Source: Microglena sp. YARC (taxonomy: Eukaryota > Chlorophyta > Chlorophyceae > Chlamydomonadales > Chlamydomonadaceae). Taken from it: a DNA stretch of 64,000 bases. Position 1 is the stretch's first letter. The number at the start of each line of letters is the position of its first letter. Location of the stretch: the NCBI GenBank assembly GCA_022414725.1, contig CM039464.1, forward strand, positions 24,856,123-24,920,122, written 5' to 3'. The translations under genes and the position numbers were made by a program. Below the pieces are notes generated by a model. That model searched no databases. It had not been told where the DNA came from and saw nothing but the letters and a program-made list of their open reading frames with translations. Of the stretch, positions 10,110 through 18,986 are shown piece after piece.

Positions 10110-11200
10110 CTTGAGCAAGCTCACAGCAATACGGTGGAAAGCTTGTAGAGCAATGCAGTGGGAAGCCTGTACAGGGAAGCTTGTTCAGCAATACTGTGGG
10201 AAGCTTGTACAGCAATACGGTGGGAAGCTTGTACAGCAATACTGTGGGGAGCTTGTACAGTCAAGCTTGTACAGCAATACGGTGGGAAGCTTGTACAGCA
10301 ATACTGTGGGGAGCTTGTACAGTCAAGCTTGTACAGCAATACGGTAGAAAGCTTGTACAGGGAGGCTTGCACAGCAATACAGTGGGAAGCTTGTGCAGGA
10401 AGCTTGTACAGGAATGCAGTGGGAAGCGTGTTTGGGGAACCTTGCACAGCAATACGGTGGGAAGCTTGTACAGCAATGCAGTGGGAAACTTGTACAAGGA
10501 AGCTTGTACAGCAATACAGTGGGAAGCTTGTATAGCAATGCAGTGGGGAGCTTGTACAGCAATACGGTGGAAAGCTTGTGCAGGGAGGCTTGCACAGCAA
10601 TACAGTGGGAAGCTTGTATAGCAATGCAGTGGGGAGCTTGTACAGCAATACGGTGGAAAGCTTGTGCAGGGAGGCTTGCACAGCAATACAGTGGGAAGTT
10701 CGTACAGGGAGGCAGTGGGAAGCTTGTACAGCAATACAGTGGGAAGCTCGTACGGCAATGCAGTGGCAAGCTTGTACAGCAACAGTGGGAAGCTTGTACA
10801 GCAATACTGCGGGAAGCTAGTACAACAATGCGGTGGGAAGCTTGTACAGCAATACAGCGGGAAGCTCGTACAGCGATACAGTGGCAAGCTTGTACAGCTA
10901 TGCAGTGGGGAGCTTGTACAGCTATACGGTGGGGAGCTTGTGCAGGGAAGCTTGTACAGCAATACAGTGGGAAGCTTGTACAGCTATACGGTGGGAAGCT
11001 TGTGCAGGGAAGCTTGCACAGCAATACAGTGGGAAGCTTGTACAGCGATACAGTGGGCAGCTTGTGCTGGGAAGCTTGTACAGCAATGCAGGGGGAAGCT
11101 TGTGCTGAGAAGCTTGTACAGCCATACAGTGGAAAGCTTGTACAAGGAGGCTTGTACAGAAATACGGTGAGAAGCTTGCAGAGCCATATGGTGGGGAGTT
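10110..11200. repeat. AAGCTTGTACAGCAATACAGTGGG satellite
   Basis: About 1.1 kb of ~24-bp units (GGGAAGCTTGTACAGCAATA(C)(A/G)GT) carry insertions such as CAGGGA. The 24-bp period is a multiple of three, so several frames stay open on both strands for over 200 codons. None has a coherent protein signature. Confidence 0.9.
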
Positions 11201-11459
11201 TGTACACATATGCACAGCATTACCTTGATGGCAGTAAAGCTTGTACATGTAAGCATATGCATGGCATTACGTAGGGTAAGCATGGACACAGGTAGGTACA
11301 GCTTATGCAGTTGAAGGGCTGTAGTGCCCCAAGGTGGCAGCAATTGAAGCGCTCTAGTGCCATGTAACCAAGTTCAAGCAGTGCCTCAAGGTGGCACCGC
11401 TAGACAGGTCTGCACAACTCCAGCCCACACCAGTTCAGTCTGAATTGGCTTATACACAT

Positions 11460-12345
11460 GTCACAGTACGCATTAGGAGGCGTGGACACAAACTAGTTCT
11501 AGGCACCATTGGGCGTCGTAGGCTTGGACACACACTAGTAGACGTGGACATAAAGTAGAACTAGGCACTAAAAGGCGTGGGCACAAACTAGTACCAGACA
11601 ATCGAAGGTCTCCGTACTGGTACTAGCCGTAGTAGACGTGGGAACACACTAGTACGAGGCACTAGTAGTCGTGGACACGAATTAGTACCAGGCACTAGTA
11701 GGGCTCCGTACTGGTAGTAGCCGTAGTAGGCGTGGACACAAACTAGTACCAGGCACTAGTAGGGCTCCGTACTGGTAGTAGCCGTAGTAGGCGTGGACAC
11801 AAACTAGTACCAGGCTCTAGTAGGGCTCCGTACTGGTAGTAGCCGTAGTAGGCGTGGACAAAAACTAGTACCAGGCACTAGTAGGGCTCCGTACTGGTAG
11901 TAGCCGTAGTAGGCGTGGACACAAACTAGTACCAGGCACTAGTAGGGCTCCGTACTGGTAGTAGCCGTAGTAGGCGTGGACACAAACTAGTACCAGGCAC
12001 TAGTAGGGCTCCGTACTGGTAGTAGCCGTAGTAGGCGTGGACACAAACTAGTACCAGGCTCTAGAAGGGCTCCGTACTGGTAGTAGCCGTAGTAGGCGTG
12101 GACACAAACTAGTACCAGGCTCTAGTAGGGCTCCGTACTGGTAGTAGCCGTAGTAGGCGTGGACACAAACTAGTACCAGGCACTAGTAGGGCTCCGTACT
12201 AGTATTAGCCGTAGTAGGCGTGGACACAAACTAGTACCAGGCTCTAGAAGGGCTCCGTACTGGTAGTAGCCGTGGACACAAACTAGTACCAGGCTCTAGA
12301 AGGGCTCCGTACTGGTAGTAGCCGTAGTAGGCGTGGACACAAAGA
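11460..12345. repeat. ~60-bp tandem array at the left edge of the viral segment
   Basis: The unit GTAGTAGGCGTGGACACAAA then CTAGTACCAGGC(A/T)CTAGTAG and GGCTCCGTACTGGTAGTAGCC repeats about a dozen times. It becomes irregular towards both ends. The last unit stops near 12345, only ~45 bp before the first viral coding sequence, so the array marks the host/virus junction. Confidence 0.9.
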
Positions 12346-12389
12346 GGTCCCTGTGGTGCTTTGGGTGATGGTACTTAATTTGCGATACG

Positions 12390-13361
12390 ATGATAACAGC
12401 GAGTGACTTTGGTCAAGCTGTGGGTCTTGGTAAATTTGGTACACATCGCGACTTTCTTGAGAAGAAGTGTGGGCACGTGCTGCCAAAACCATTCGATTGT
12501 TCTATTCCTCCTCTCCGGTGGGGAATCATGTTCGAGCCTGTCGCATGTTCCTTGTATAGTACCTTGAACACGAACGTTCTCGTGCACGAGTTCGGTCTCC
12601 TCCGCCATGCATCGAAGTCATTCCTAGGCGCCTCTCCTGACGGCGTGACCGAGGATGGCGTGATGCTCGAGATCAAGTGTCCATGGCGTCGAAAGATCGA
12701 CGGTACCGTACCGATGCAGTACTACCTCCAGATTCAGGGTCAGTTGGCGGTGTCCGGTTTGCTCGAGTGCGATTACTTTGAGGTCGAGTTCGACATCCTT
12801 CAATCAGAGGAAGAGATAGAGGCTGAGTTCGCAGAAATATCGCGTGACGAGTCCATTATGAAGTCCGCTTTCCGTGGAGTATTTGTAGAGAAGATAAAGC
12901 ATGGTAGCAATGAGCCTCCGTCCTACGTGTATCCACCCTGTTTCGGCAGAGACAATCATATTGTGGGTGGTGGGAAATCTGATTCATCACCCCAATCGTT
13001 GCTCGATCATCTTCGCGAATTCGTGGATGCGGAGTCGTCCTCACTTGACGACTCGTACCGTGTGAATATCATATGGTGGAAGGTTCGAAAGCATAGCACC
13101 GTCAAGGTGCATGCTGATACTGATTTCTCCGCTCGCATGATCGATACCCTCGAGGGTGTTTGGAATGATGTCACGTGTCTCCGTTTCGACAAGGATATGT
13201 ATGATCAACGTATGTTGGATCTCGCTCCTGTGCGCAGATCAGCATCTTCCTCTGCTACTGTGAGCAAGCGTGGGAAGCGTCCTCCTCTGGGAAATAAGGT
13301 GGTGTGTTCTCCTGAGTTGGCAAGGGGGTACGCATTCCTTGAAGACGCGAACGATTTTTAG
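12390..13361 (+). CDS. YqaJ-type viral recombinase (PD-(D/E)XK exonuclease)
   Basis: The 323-residue frame starts MITASDFGQAVGLGK, the conserved ITASDFG segment of YqaJ / lambda-exonuclease-like viral recombinases. The nuclease core follows: GASPDGV near residue 74, MLEIKCP about 15 residues later (the D..ExK metal site), then the helix YYLQIQGQLAVSG. In large DNA viruses these enzymes resect double-strand ends for recombination. Family members normally have 20 or more residues before ITASDFG. Here the in-frame sequence upstream reaches a stop at 12366-12368 after a few codons and then runs into host satellite, so the gene may be 5'-truncated at the integration junction. Its end overlaps the convergent RING gene by 4 bp. 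The C-terminal third (from about residue 170) is lineage-specific. Confidence 0.85.
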   Translation: MITASDFGQAVGLGKFGTHRDFLEKKCGHVLPKPFDCSIPPLRWGIMFEPVACSLYSTLNTNVLVHEFGLLRHASKSFLGASPDGVTEDGVMLEIKCPWRRKIDGTVPMQYYLQIQGQLAVSGLLECDYFEVEFDILQSEEEIEAEFAEISRDESIMKSAFRGVFVEKIKHGSNEPPSYVYPPCFGRDNHIVGGGKSDSSPQSLLDHLREFVDAESSSLDDSYRVNIIWWKVRKHSTVKVHADTDFSARMIDTLEGVWNDVTCLRFDKDMYDQRMLDLAPVRRSASSSATVSKRGKRPPLGNKVVCSPELARGYAFLEDANDF

Positions 13362-14065
13362 ATGCCGTTCGAGAAAAATAACCACAGCAACAATGACATT
13401 GCGCAACATACCACGATCAATTCATGGAGGTGGTGAAGTTGTGTGATGTCATCCCTTCGCCCACTATCACCCTTCATCGAAGAGGTTTCTTCATCCTTGT
13501 AGTGATGAATGTCGTCCTTGATTTTTGAACGATTATCGACGGGATGGGATCGCTCCTCTGTCCCTTTCCGTATTCTCATCCTCTCGATAAACGTTGAACC
13601 GCTGCCTGACACCACGGAAGATTTCGCGTTCATATCTGGCGACACAACGGGAGATTTCGAGTTCATAGCTGGCGACACAACGGGAGATTTCGAGTTCATA
13701 GCTGCCGACACCACGGAAGAGGTCGCGTTCATAGCTGCCGACACACGTGCAATGATGTTTGATATACTCTTGTTTTGGGTATCCGACGATACTCGACGTA
13801 TGTCTTCTTCTTGAGGCACAAGATCCGCTTCATGCGCATCATCATCTTTTCCATCGGTATTGGCTCTGTGTGGCAGATCATCATCACTCGTCATCGCATC
13901 CGCTGATGAGAAGGGTTCATCGCACTTGGGGCACTTGTCCCGCGTCTGTATGGCCGCGTTCATGCATTTATCGTGACATTCTGCTTGGCAGCATGCGAGT
14001 TGTACGCTTTTTTGTGTCGCTTTCATCGGAAAGTGGCACAATGCACAGAATGATTCGCATGCCAT
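13358..14065 (-). CDS. RING-like zinc-finger protein with C-terminal membrane anchor
   Basis: The 235-residue protein opens with CALCHFPM..., then C.AECHDKCMNAA and DKCPKCDEPF, a C..C-C.H..C-C..C arrangement of RING/PHD type. The middle is acidic and contains three tandem versions of AMNSKSPVVS (residues about 110-155). The C-terminus LIVVCCAMSLLLWLFF is a single hydrophobic segment, giving a tail-anchored topology. Such proteins are often ubiquitin ligases; that role is inference. The 3' end is convergent with the recombinase gene. Confidence 0.7.
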   Translation of the reverse strand: MACESFCALCHFPMKATQKSVQLACCQAECHDKCMNAAIQTRDKCPKCDEPFSSADAMTSDDDLPHRANTDGKDDDAHEADLVPQEEDIRRVSSDTQNKSISNIIARVSAAMNATSSVVSAAMNSKSPVVSPAMNSKSPVVSPDMNAKSSVVSGSGSTFIERMRIRKGTEERSHPVDNRSKIKDDIHHYKDEETSSMKGDSGRRDDITQLHHLHELIVVCCAMSLLLWLFFSNGI

Positions 14066-14159
14066 TGTCGGATTGAATGGGATGTATACGTCGTTTAGAT
14101 CATTTACACTTGCTTTGCATGCGCATTGGATGCATCATCTTGTGGAAGAAGTTATTGTT

Positions 14160-14290
14160 GATACTTTACACTCGACGGAACATAGCTCATTGTGTACGGC
14201 CACACTTAAGCGATCGCCTCTTCCCACTGGTCCAAAATAACACGACGTCTTTGTTGATGTGCAATGCGTCATGTAAGGTTTTTGAGGTGT
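14160..14290 (-). mobile_element. degenerate copy of the TIR element's internal module
   Basis: At 14164 a sequence TACACTCGACGGAACATA resembles the terminal repeat seen at 36635. It is followed after a deletion by CACTTAAGCGATCGCCTCTT... to TTGATGTGCAATGCGTCATG. That stretch is the reverse complement of 20060-20150 and matches 36845-36920. No intact second end is visible, so this is a decayed, truncated copy. Confidence 0.65.
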
Positions 14291-15195
14291 TTGTCTGCAG
14301 CTGACCCTGGTTGGACAGGCGTGTGTTTCATCTTCCATACGATTCTTTTGTCGGGGTTGACGAAGCCTTTACCTTCTAGGAACTTGATGGCTCGTTCGAT
14401 TTTCCCCTTTCCTTCACCCCCCTTGTATCCATGTTCAACCGCGTACATGACGAGCTTATTGTCCTCAGAGTGGTACCACACGTACAGTAGGTCAAACTTC
14501 TTAGTCAGCGCGTACGCGTGAGCTCCCAAGTGCCCGACTATATCTCCAGCCGAAATAGTTGGTTTGATAGGCACAGTGACCTCGCGAATGAAGATTGACG
14601 TGTCCATCATGGACATGAGCCTGATGAGTTCGGATGGTCGCAAGAAACGGCACAAGAGTTCTTCCTCGAGAGTCTTCATCCCGTAGTACGTCTTTAAGTT
14701 GAAATCTACAGCCCCCTCTGTTTTCCACTTGTCTAGTGCCCATTTAATGATACTCTGCATTTGGGATCGTGAAAGCTTGGCATCATCGTATTTGACATTG
14801 CTCACCTCATACTTCTTACGATCGTCCAAGTTGTTTTCTGTGCATTTCTTAAACACATCCCGTCGATCGGCGGAACCGATCAGATGACCGGTTCTAGAAG
14901 TTGATCGTGTTGTAGATGCTGATGACGAGGCCCTTGCTGTTCCAGAGGAGGGCCTAGTTGTTCCAGAGGAGGGCCTAGTTGTTCCAGAGGAGGGCCTAGT
15001 TGTTCCAGAGGAGGGCCTAGTTGTTCCAGAGGAGGGCCTAGTTGTTCCAGAGGAGGGCCTAGTTGTTCCAGAGGAGGGCCTGGATGTTCCAGAGGAGGGC
15101 CTGGATGTTCCAGATGTCTTCGAGTTCGCGGTTGTTCCAGATGTCTTCGAGTTCGCGGTTGTTGAGGTGCGAGGTCGTGTAGTTGATTTTTTCAT
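14269..15195 (-). CDS. conserved-looking viral protein with S/T/R-P repeat N-terminus
   Basis: The 308-residue protein begins MKKSTTRPRTSTT, followed by about nine copies of the seven-residue repeat SGTTRPS (residues 27-95), a likely disordered tail. A globular part runs from about residue 110: KCTENNLDDRKKYEVSNVKY, RSQMQSIIKWALDKWK, then DLLYVWYHSEDNKLVMYAVE and GKIERAIKFLEGKGF. The last strands resemble a small nuclease or GIY-YIG-like fold only superficially, and the key motif is not evident. The function is unknown. The extreme 3' end overlaps the degenerate repeat at 14160-14290. Confidence 0.6.
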   Translation of the reverse strand: MKKSTTRPRTSTTANSKTSGTTANSKTSGTSRPSSGTSRPSSGTTRPSSGTTRPSSGTTRPSSGTTRPSSGTTRPSSGTTRPSSGTARASSSASTTRSTSRTGHLIGSADRRDVFKKCTENNLDDRKKYEVSNVKYDDAKLSRSQMQSIIKWALDKWKTEGAVDFNLKTYYGMKTLEEELLCRFLRPSELIRLMSMMDTSIFIREVTVPIKPTISAGDIVGHLGAHAYALTKKFDLLYVWYHSEDNKLVMYAVEHGYKGGEGKGKIERAIKFLEGKGFVNPDKRIVWKMKHTPVQPGSAADKHLKNLT

Positions 15196-15615
15196 TGTAC
15201 TTGTTGAAGTTTTCTTATCCTTAGGTAAGTAAGTGTGTGCATACAGTTCTCAAAATATTTTTTGAGGAGTCTGAGGAAGGTTTGTAAAACGTGTCCAAGA
15301 GCTCACTACATAGATGGGTCAATGCAGATCAGGTGGGTAAAAGTAAGCGTTTAAAACGAAAAAGGAAAGAATTGTCCATGCTTTTACGTTCCACGATATC
15401 CAATAATATTAATTAATAGCAGATAACCCCTTCATGCAAGGATTTGGTAGGTATAATTTGCAAGAGTTGTAATGTGAGATTATCGAAATAATTTTGGGAC
15501 ACTCAGTATAATTTGAATGATATCCCCTGAAACCAGATACAGGTCCGTGGTTCCGTCGAGTGTAGCTGCATGGTTGAATGATTTATTTTTTCGTATTCGA
15601 GTGTAAATCTATTGG
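15196..15615. other. intergenic region between divergent genes
   Basis: These 420 bp separate the divergent gene at 14269-15195 from the helicase gene and must hold both promoters. It is A/T-rich near 15400-15500. The dispersed repeat at 15498-15557 lies inside it. No specific promoter motif could be assigned. Confidence 0.5.
15498..15557 (+). repeat. viral dispersed repeat GGGACACTCAGTATAAT, copy A
   Basis: The block GGGACACTCAGTATAATTTG then AATGATATCCCCTGAAACCA and GATACAGGTCC recurs at 33424-33480 and, more diverged, at 36408-36480. Shorter relatives of its first part are at 17211 and 54357. Its role is unknown; it may be the end of a mobile element. Confidence 0.65.
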
Positions 15616-17142
15616 TTGGGGATAGGCGAATATGCTCTGTTTTTATTCATGTGTTCAGAGTTGCCGCAATTGACGCCTGAGCAGGAGCAAGTACTGGAAT
15701 GGATGATGGACCGTGAAGATGTGGCTTGTTCTACTCGTTCTAGTTTTCCTGGCGTCCTCGGTGGAATCCTTGCAGAGGATGCAGGTTTCGGAAAGACGCG
15801 ATTGATGTGCGAGTTGATGGCTCTCCGAAAGGACATGTTCCCATGCCTCATCGCAGTGCCGAGGATGGTCTTGTCAGAGTGGCCTCCTACGGTCCGTGCG
15901 GTTACGGGTGTATTTCCCACACTCATTGTAGACGGCGGGTTCTTCGTATCGAACCCGACTAGCTTTCTTGCTGATCGCAAGGTCGTGATCACCACACACG
16001 GTGTGCTTCGGAACCACTATCTTAAGTTTGGTGACGTGACATGGGGGCGATTTGTGGTGGACGAGGCGCACGTCATGCGGAACAAGGGCACGGCTTTGTA
16101 TCGCGCCTGTGTGCATGTGGCCTCTCAGAGTTCGATCCGTTGGGCAGTCACGGCCACTCCGGTTCACAACCGGGACAAAGACGTGCTTTGTCTCGCTCGC
16201 TTCGTGGGTGTGCATGCACAAGACGTTGCGATACTCCGGGACGCGCGCGTCATGCACCACCATGTAGTTGTCCCTCTGGTGGTGGAGCAACCTGCAAAAG
16301 AAGATGCGTCGCCCTCAAGTGAGGTCGACGAAGCGGTGGCAGATGTCAATTCTGACATAGAGGTACGACTTGTGACGTTGGATGTCATTTCGCGCGCTCA
16401 TTACGATAAGCTGAAGGAGGACTATTCAGCGTCTTCGTGTACATCGAAGGAATTGGATATCGTCGCGACGGCGTGCTCATCGAGTATGGCGTTTATGCGA
16501 GTGTTGCGTCTACGCCAGGCCGCCACACACCCTCTCATTGCGTCATCTTCGCAAGGTTTGGTATTTTCATCGAGTTCCGCAAAGTTCGATGCGGTTGCTG
16601 GAGAGTGTAGGCGCCTCCTCGAAACGTCAAGGAATGTTTCAGCATCGATGCCTAACGATGATTCCTGCAGCGGGGTGGTGGTTTTTTGCAACTGGATCAT
16701 GGAGATGGACTTGCTTGAGGCGTTCATAGGGGCTCGATTTAGGGAGGATGAGGTTTGCGTGAGCCGCCTGGACGGAGCGTGCTCCATTGATGAGCGGGAT
16801 TCGACATTGTACCGGTGCAGGACGGATCGTGAGACTACCCGCGTGCACATGCTAGTATGTCAGATAGAATGCGCGAATTGTGGCTTGAACATGCAGCATG
16901 CCTTCAACAACGTGATCATGATGCGTCCGCAGTGGAACCCTGTGACCGAATACCAGGCGATTCGACGGGTTCTCCGTCGTGGACAAGAGCATACTGTTCG
17001 CGTGTTGCGGTTGGTCGCGAAGGACTCAGTTGATGAGCATGTTCTCGAGCGTCAGGCGAAGAAGACTCGAATAATTCGAGATGCAATGCAAGACGATGTG
17101 GTCGCTACGACACTTGGCTCGCTCTCAATTGGTCCATCGTGA
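15616..17142 (+). CDS. SNF2-family DEAD-like helicase
   Basis: The 508-residue protein has a full superfamily 2 helicase set. The Q-like start LTPEQEQVLEWM is followed by Walker A ILAEDAGFGKT (about residue 52), VVITTHGVLRNH (Ib region), the DEAH box FVVDEAHVMRN (about 147) and motif III WAVTATPVHN. The C-terminal lobe has VVVFCNW, the motif V segment GLNMQHAFNNVIMMRPQWN and motif VI QAIRRVLRRGQ. The architecture matches the compact SNF2/Rad5-like ATPases of large DNA viruses, which remodel nucleoprotein or act in transcription or repair; which of these applies is inference. The gene is intact. The first in-frame ATG (15616) gives a plausible N-terminus, though the second Met (MCSELPQ, 15648) is also possible. 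Confidence 0.9.
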   Translation: MGIGEYALFLFMCSELPQLTPEQEQVLEWMMDREDVACSTRSSFPGVLGGILAEDAGFGKTRLMCELMALRKDMFPCLIAVPRMVLSEWPPTVRAVTGVFPTLIVDGGFFVSNPTSFLADRKVVITTHGVLRNHYLKFGDVTWGRFVVDEAHVMRNKGTALYRACVHVASQSSIRWAVTATPVHNRDKDVLCLARFVGVHAQDVAILRDARVMHHHVVVPLVVEQPAKEDASPSSEVDEAVADVNSDIEVRLVTLDVISRAHYDKLKEDYSASSCTSKELDIVATACSSSMAFMRVLRLRQAATHPLIASSSQGLVFSSSSAKFDAVAGECRRLLETSRNVSASMPNDDSCSGVVVFCNWIMEMDLLEAFIGARFREDEVCVSRLDGACSIDERDSTLYRCRTDRETTRVHMLVCQIECANCGLNMQHAFNNVIMMRPQWNPVTEYQAIRRVLRRGQEHTVRVLRLVAKDSVDEHVLERQAKKTRIIRDAMQDDVVATTLGSLSIGPS

Positions 17143-17362
17143 CCTCGTTCACTTCTTCACTTGGCAGGGTCCCATTCAATTCCATTCTATTTTGTTATAA
17201 AATATTGTTGGGACACTCTGAATGATTTTCGTTCAACGAATCAAAAACTTTGGGAAGACTTGGGATCGCGATGTGAACGCCTCCAAGAACATCCACCAAG
17301 ATGCGCACCATTGCCAAAAAGCAAAGATCTGCATCGTACAGTTGTTTTTGTTTGTTATCGAC

Positions 17363-18273
17363 TCAATTTCCTTGCACGAGTGTATTTGTGTATTCGACGA
17401 AGAGCGCTGCGCCTGCTTCGATGACCTTGCGTTCGTCCGTTCTGTTTCGTCTGTGGACGGTGGCGCACATGTGTTCTATGTACGCGACCCTCTCGATGAC
17501 CTCCGCATTCGTGCTGATGCTCCCATCGGATTCTTCCGTGTCGGATGACAACATTCCTATGGTTGATATTGCAGATTCTATCCATACCTTTCCTCTCTCT
17601 TTTGGAGTTCTGCAAGCGATGAGTTTGCGAGCAAGACTGCGCGCGGTATCTTGTTGTGGGGATGGTTTTCGGGGTTTGTAAATGTTGATGCCGCCGGCAA
17701 TGGTCATCTTGGGACGTACCATGGCTCTGCTCTTCAGACCGGCGTCCACTCCTGATAGAGAGGATGTGGTGAATGTGATCTGCACACGGTCCATGTATCT
17801 ATCGACGAGAACTCGGATGCTTTTTGGACGTGCATGGGCGCGCATTCGATATTAAGAATGACTACGCGTTTTCGAACCTGCAAACGGTGATTGGTGCACG
17901 TGTCGCCATCCGGTTGGTGTTTTCTGAGATTGGGAAAAAGAGACGCTGTATCGACCATCTCCCGTTCCAAGATCTTGACGAGCAGTCCTTTGTTGTTGTT
18001 GTTGGTTAATCTCCCTGGATCTTCTGAAGCGTCAAACACGAGTACTGGGGGGTATTGTGAGGATGAATGAGTGAAGTAGCTTGTGAAGAGAGTAATCGCA
18101 TTGTGATGTTCGCGTTTGTAAAGACTTGTATGGTTTGTATGGTTTGTCACGTTGGAGTCGTTTTTGACTAAGACGTTTTCGATTAGCTCCTCTAAGACTA
18201 TTCCGTTGATGCCAACACGATCCCTTGTTACGACAAGGATGCAAGGAATATCTTGGGTCATTTCGGATACCAT
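17363..18273 (-). CDS. uncharacterised viral protein, one frameshift
   Basis: Two overlapping reverse frames (start 18273 to about 17830, then about 17845 to 17363) join into one protein of roughly 300 residues if one base is lost near 17830. The N-terminal part contains CILVVTRDRVGINGIVLEEL and YPPVLVFDASEDPGRL. The C-terminal part contains MTIAGGINIYKPRK and ends EYTNTLVQGN. I do not recognise the family. Base composition and position between clear viral genes support a viral origin. Only a short untranslated stretch (17143-17362), with a GGGACACTCTGAATGATT relative of the dispersed repeat, separates it from the helicase. Confidence 0.5.
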
Positions 18274-18360
18274 GCCGGGAATCAGATTACCTTTACAGTT
18301 GTTCTCAAATAAAGCGGATACATTTACCGTTTAATTTAAGCTACCCGTATATCCTAGAAC

Positions 18361-18650
18361 CTAGGAATTTCTTATACACATCCGGGGGTCCGGGGGATGC
18401 TGTCCTTTTACGAACAGGGATTTTCTGTTCGAACTGCCTTCAGGAAGATGCCAGCTGCCCCCACAATGTCTCTGTCGCAGGTGAATTGACAGTTCTTGCA
18501 GGTGTATGTCTCTCCACACTTGTTTAAGAAACCGCACATAATCATCAACCAGTAATAAAGTCTTGCTTCTTACGATGACTGAGTGAAACCATGGTGCAAA
18601 TGCGGGTCTCACAGCAGCTGCATCGTTGAGATGTTCTGAACTCATCGACG
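18361..18650 (-). pseudogene. Fanzor/TnpB-type nuclease C-terminus, decayed
   Basis: The reverse frame ending at 18408 reads MCGFLNKCGETYTCKNC and then QFTCDRDIVGAAGIFLKAV before a stop. This is the OrfB/TnpB zinc-ribbon ending: CGxLN, CxxC, then the (D)RD..GA..I helix that carries the last RuvC acidic residue. Upstream, in a different frame (start 18645), is SSEHLNDAAAVR followed by VRSKTLLLVDDY, the hydrophobic strand that in this family precedes the first zinc-ribbon Cys. A frameshift or small deletion therefore separates the two. The first cysteines of the ribbon and the RuvC-I/II parts are absent, so the copy is dead. A terminal repeat (18687-18714) lies 40 bp outside its start. Confidence 0.7.
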
Positions 18651-18686
18651 TCCTCCATGTCGTACATTTATTTCAATCTGATATAT

Positions 18687-18714
18687 GTTTCATTTTACTG
18701 TTCCGCCGACTGTA
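18687..18714 (-). repeat. terminal-repeat end, CAGTCGGCGGAACA family (Fanzor-side type)
   Basis: GTTTCATTTTACTGTTCCGC then CGACTGTA. Its inner neighbour GTACATTTATTTCAATCTGA is shared with the end at 37076-37098. It lies just outside the Fanzor remnant, so it may be that element's right end. No matching opposite end was found to the left. Confidence 0.7.
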
Positions 18715-18784
18715 GAACCTCTGAGTATCGCTTGGTTGGTTGACATCGACAAGAGAGGTGGCGAAGCCCCCGTACCACATGCTG

Positions 18785-18985
18785 TAAATGCGATACATGC
18801 GGTTCATGCGGTTCATGAGGTACATGCGGTTCATGAGGTACATGAGGTACATGCGGTTCATGAGGTTCATGCGGTACATGCGGTACACGTTTGCGTCTAT
18901 ATAGATTGACTCGCTTGTATACACATTCACTGTAGATCGGCTCGCTTGTGTACACATCCACTTTCTCGAACACCGAATAACAAAC
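18785..18985. repeat. 9-bp tandem repeat CATGCGGTT/CATGAGGTA
   Basis: About a dozen 9-bp units (CATGCGGTT, CATGAGGTA and variants) run to about 18893. Two ~30-bp repeats around CTCGCTTGT(A/G)TACACAT then lead to the start of the zinc-finger gene. Open frames through it on either strand are simple HAVHEV or PHEPHE runs. Confidence 0.8.
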
Positions 18986-18986
18986 A

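Noticed and set aside
10121..11343. Several open frames of 100-290 codons on both strands
   Set aside because: All fall in the 24-bp AAGCTTGTACAG satellite. The period is a multiple of three, so frames stay open without any protein signature.
11460..12345. Repeat array resembling repeat-spacer structure
   Set aside because: Consecutive ~60-bp units are near-identical over their whole length, so there are no spacers.
16041..16388. Frames of 70-93 codons within the SNF2 gene on both strands
   Set aside because: They lie wholly inside the well-supported helicase coding sequence and lack motifs.
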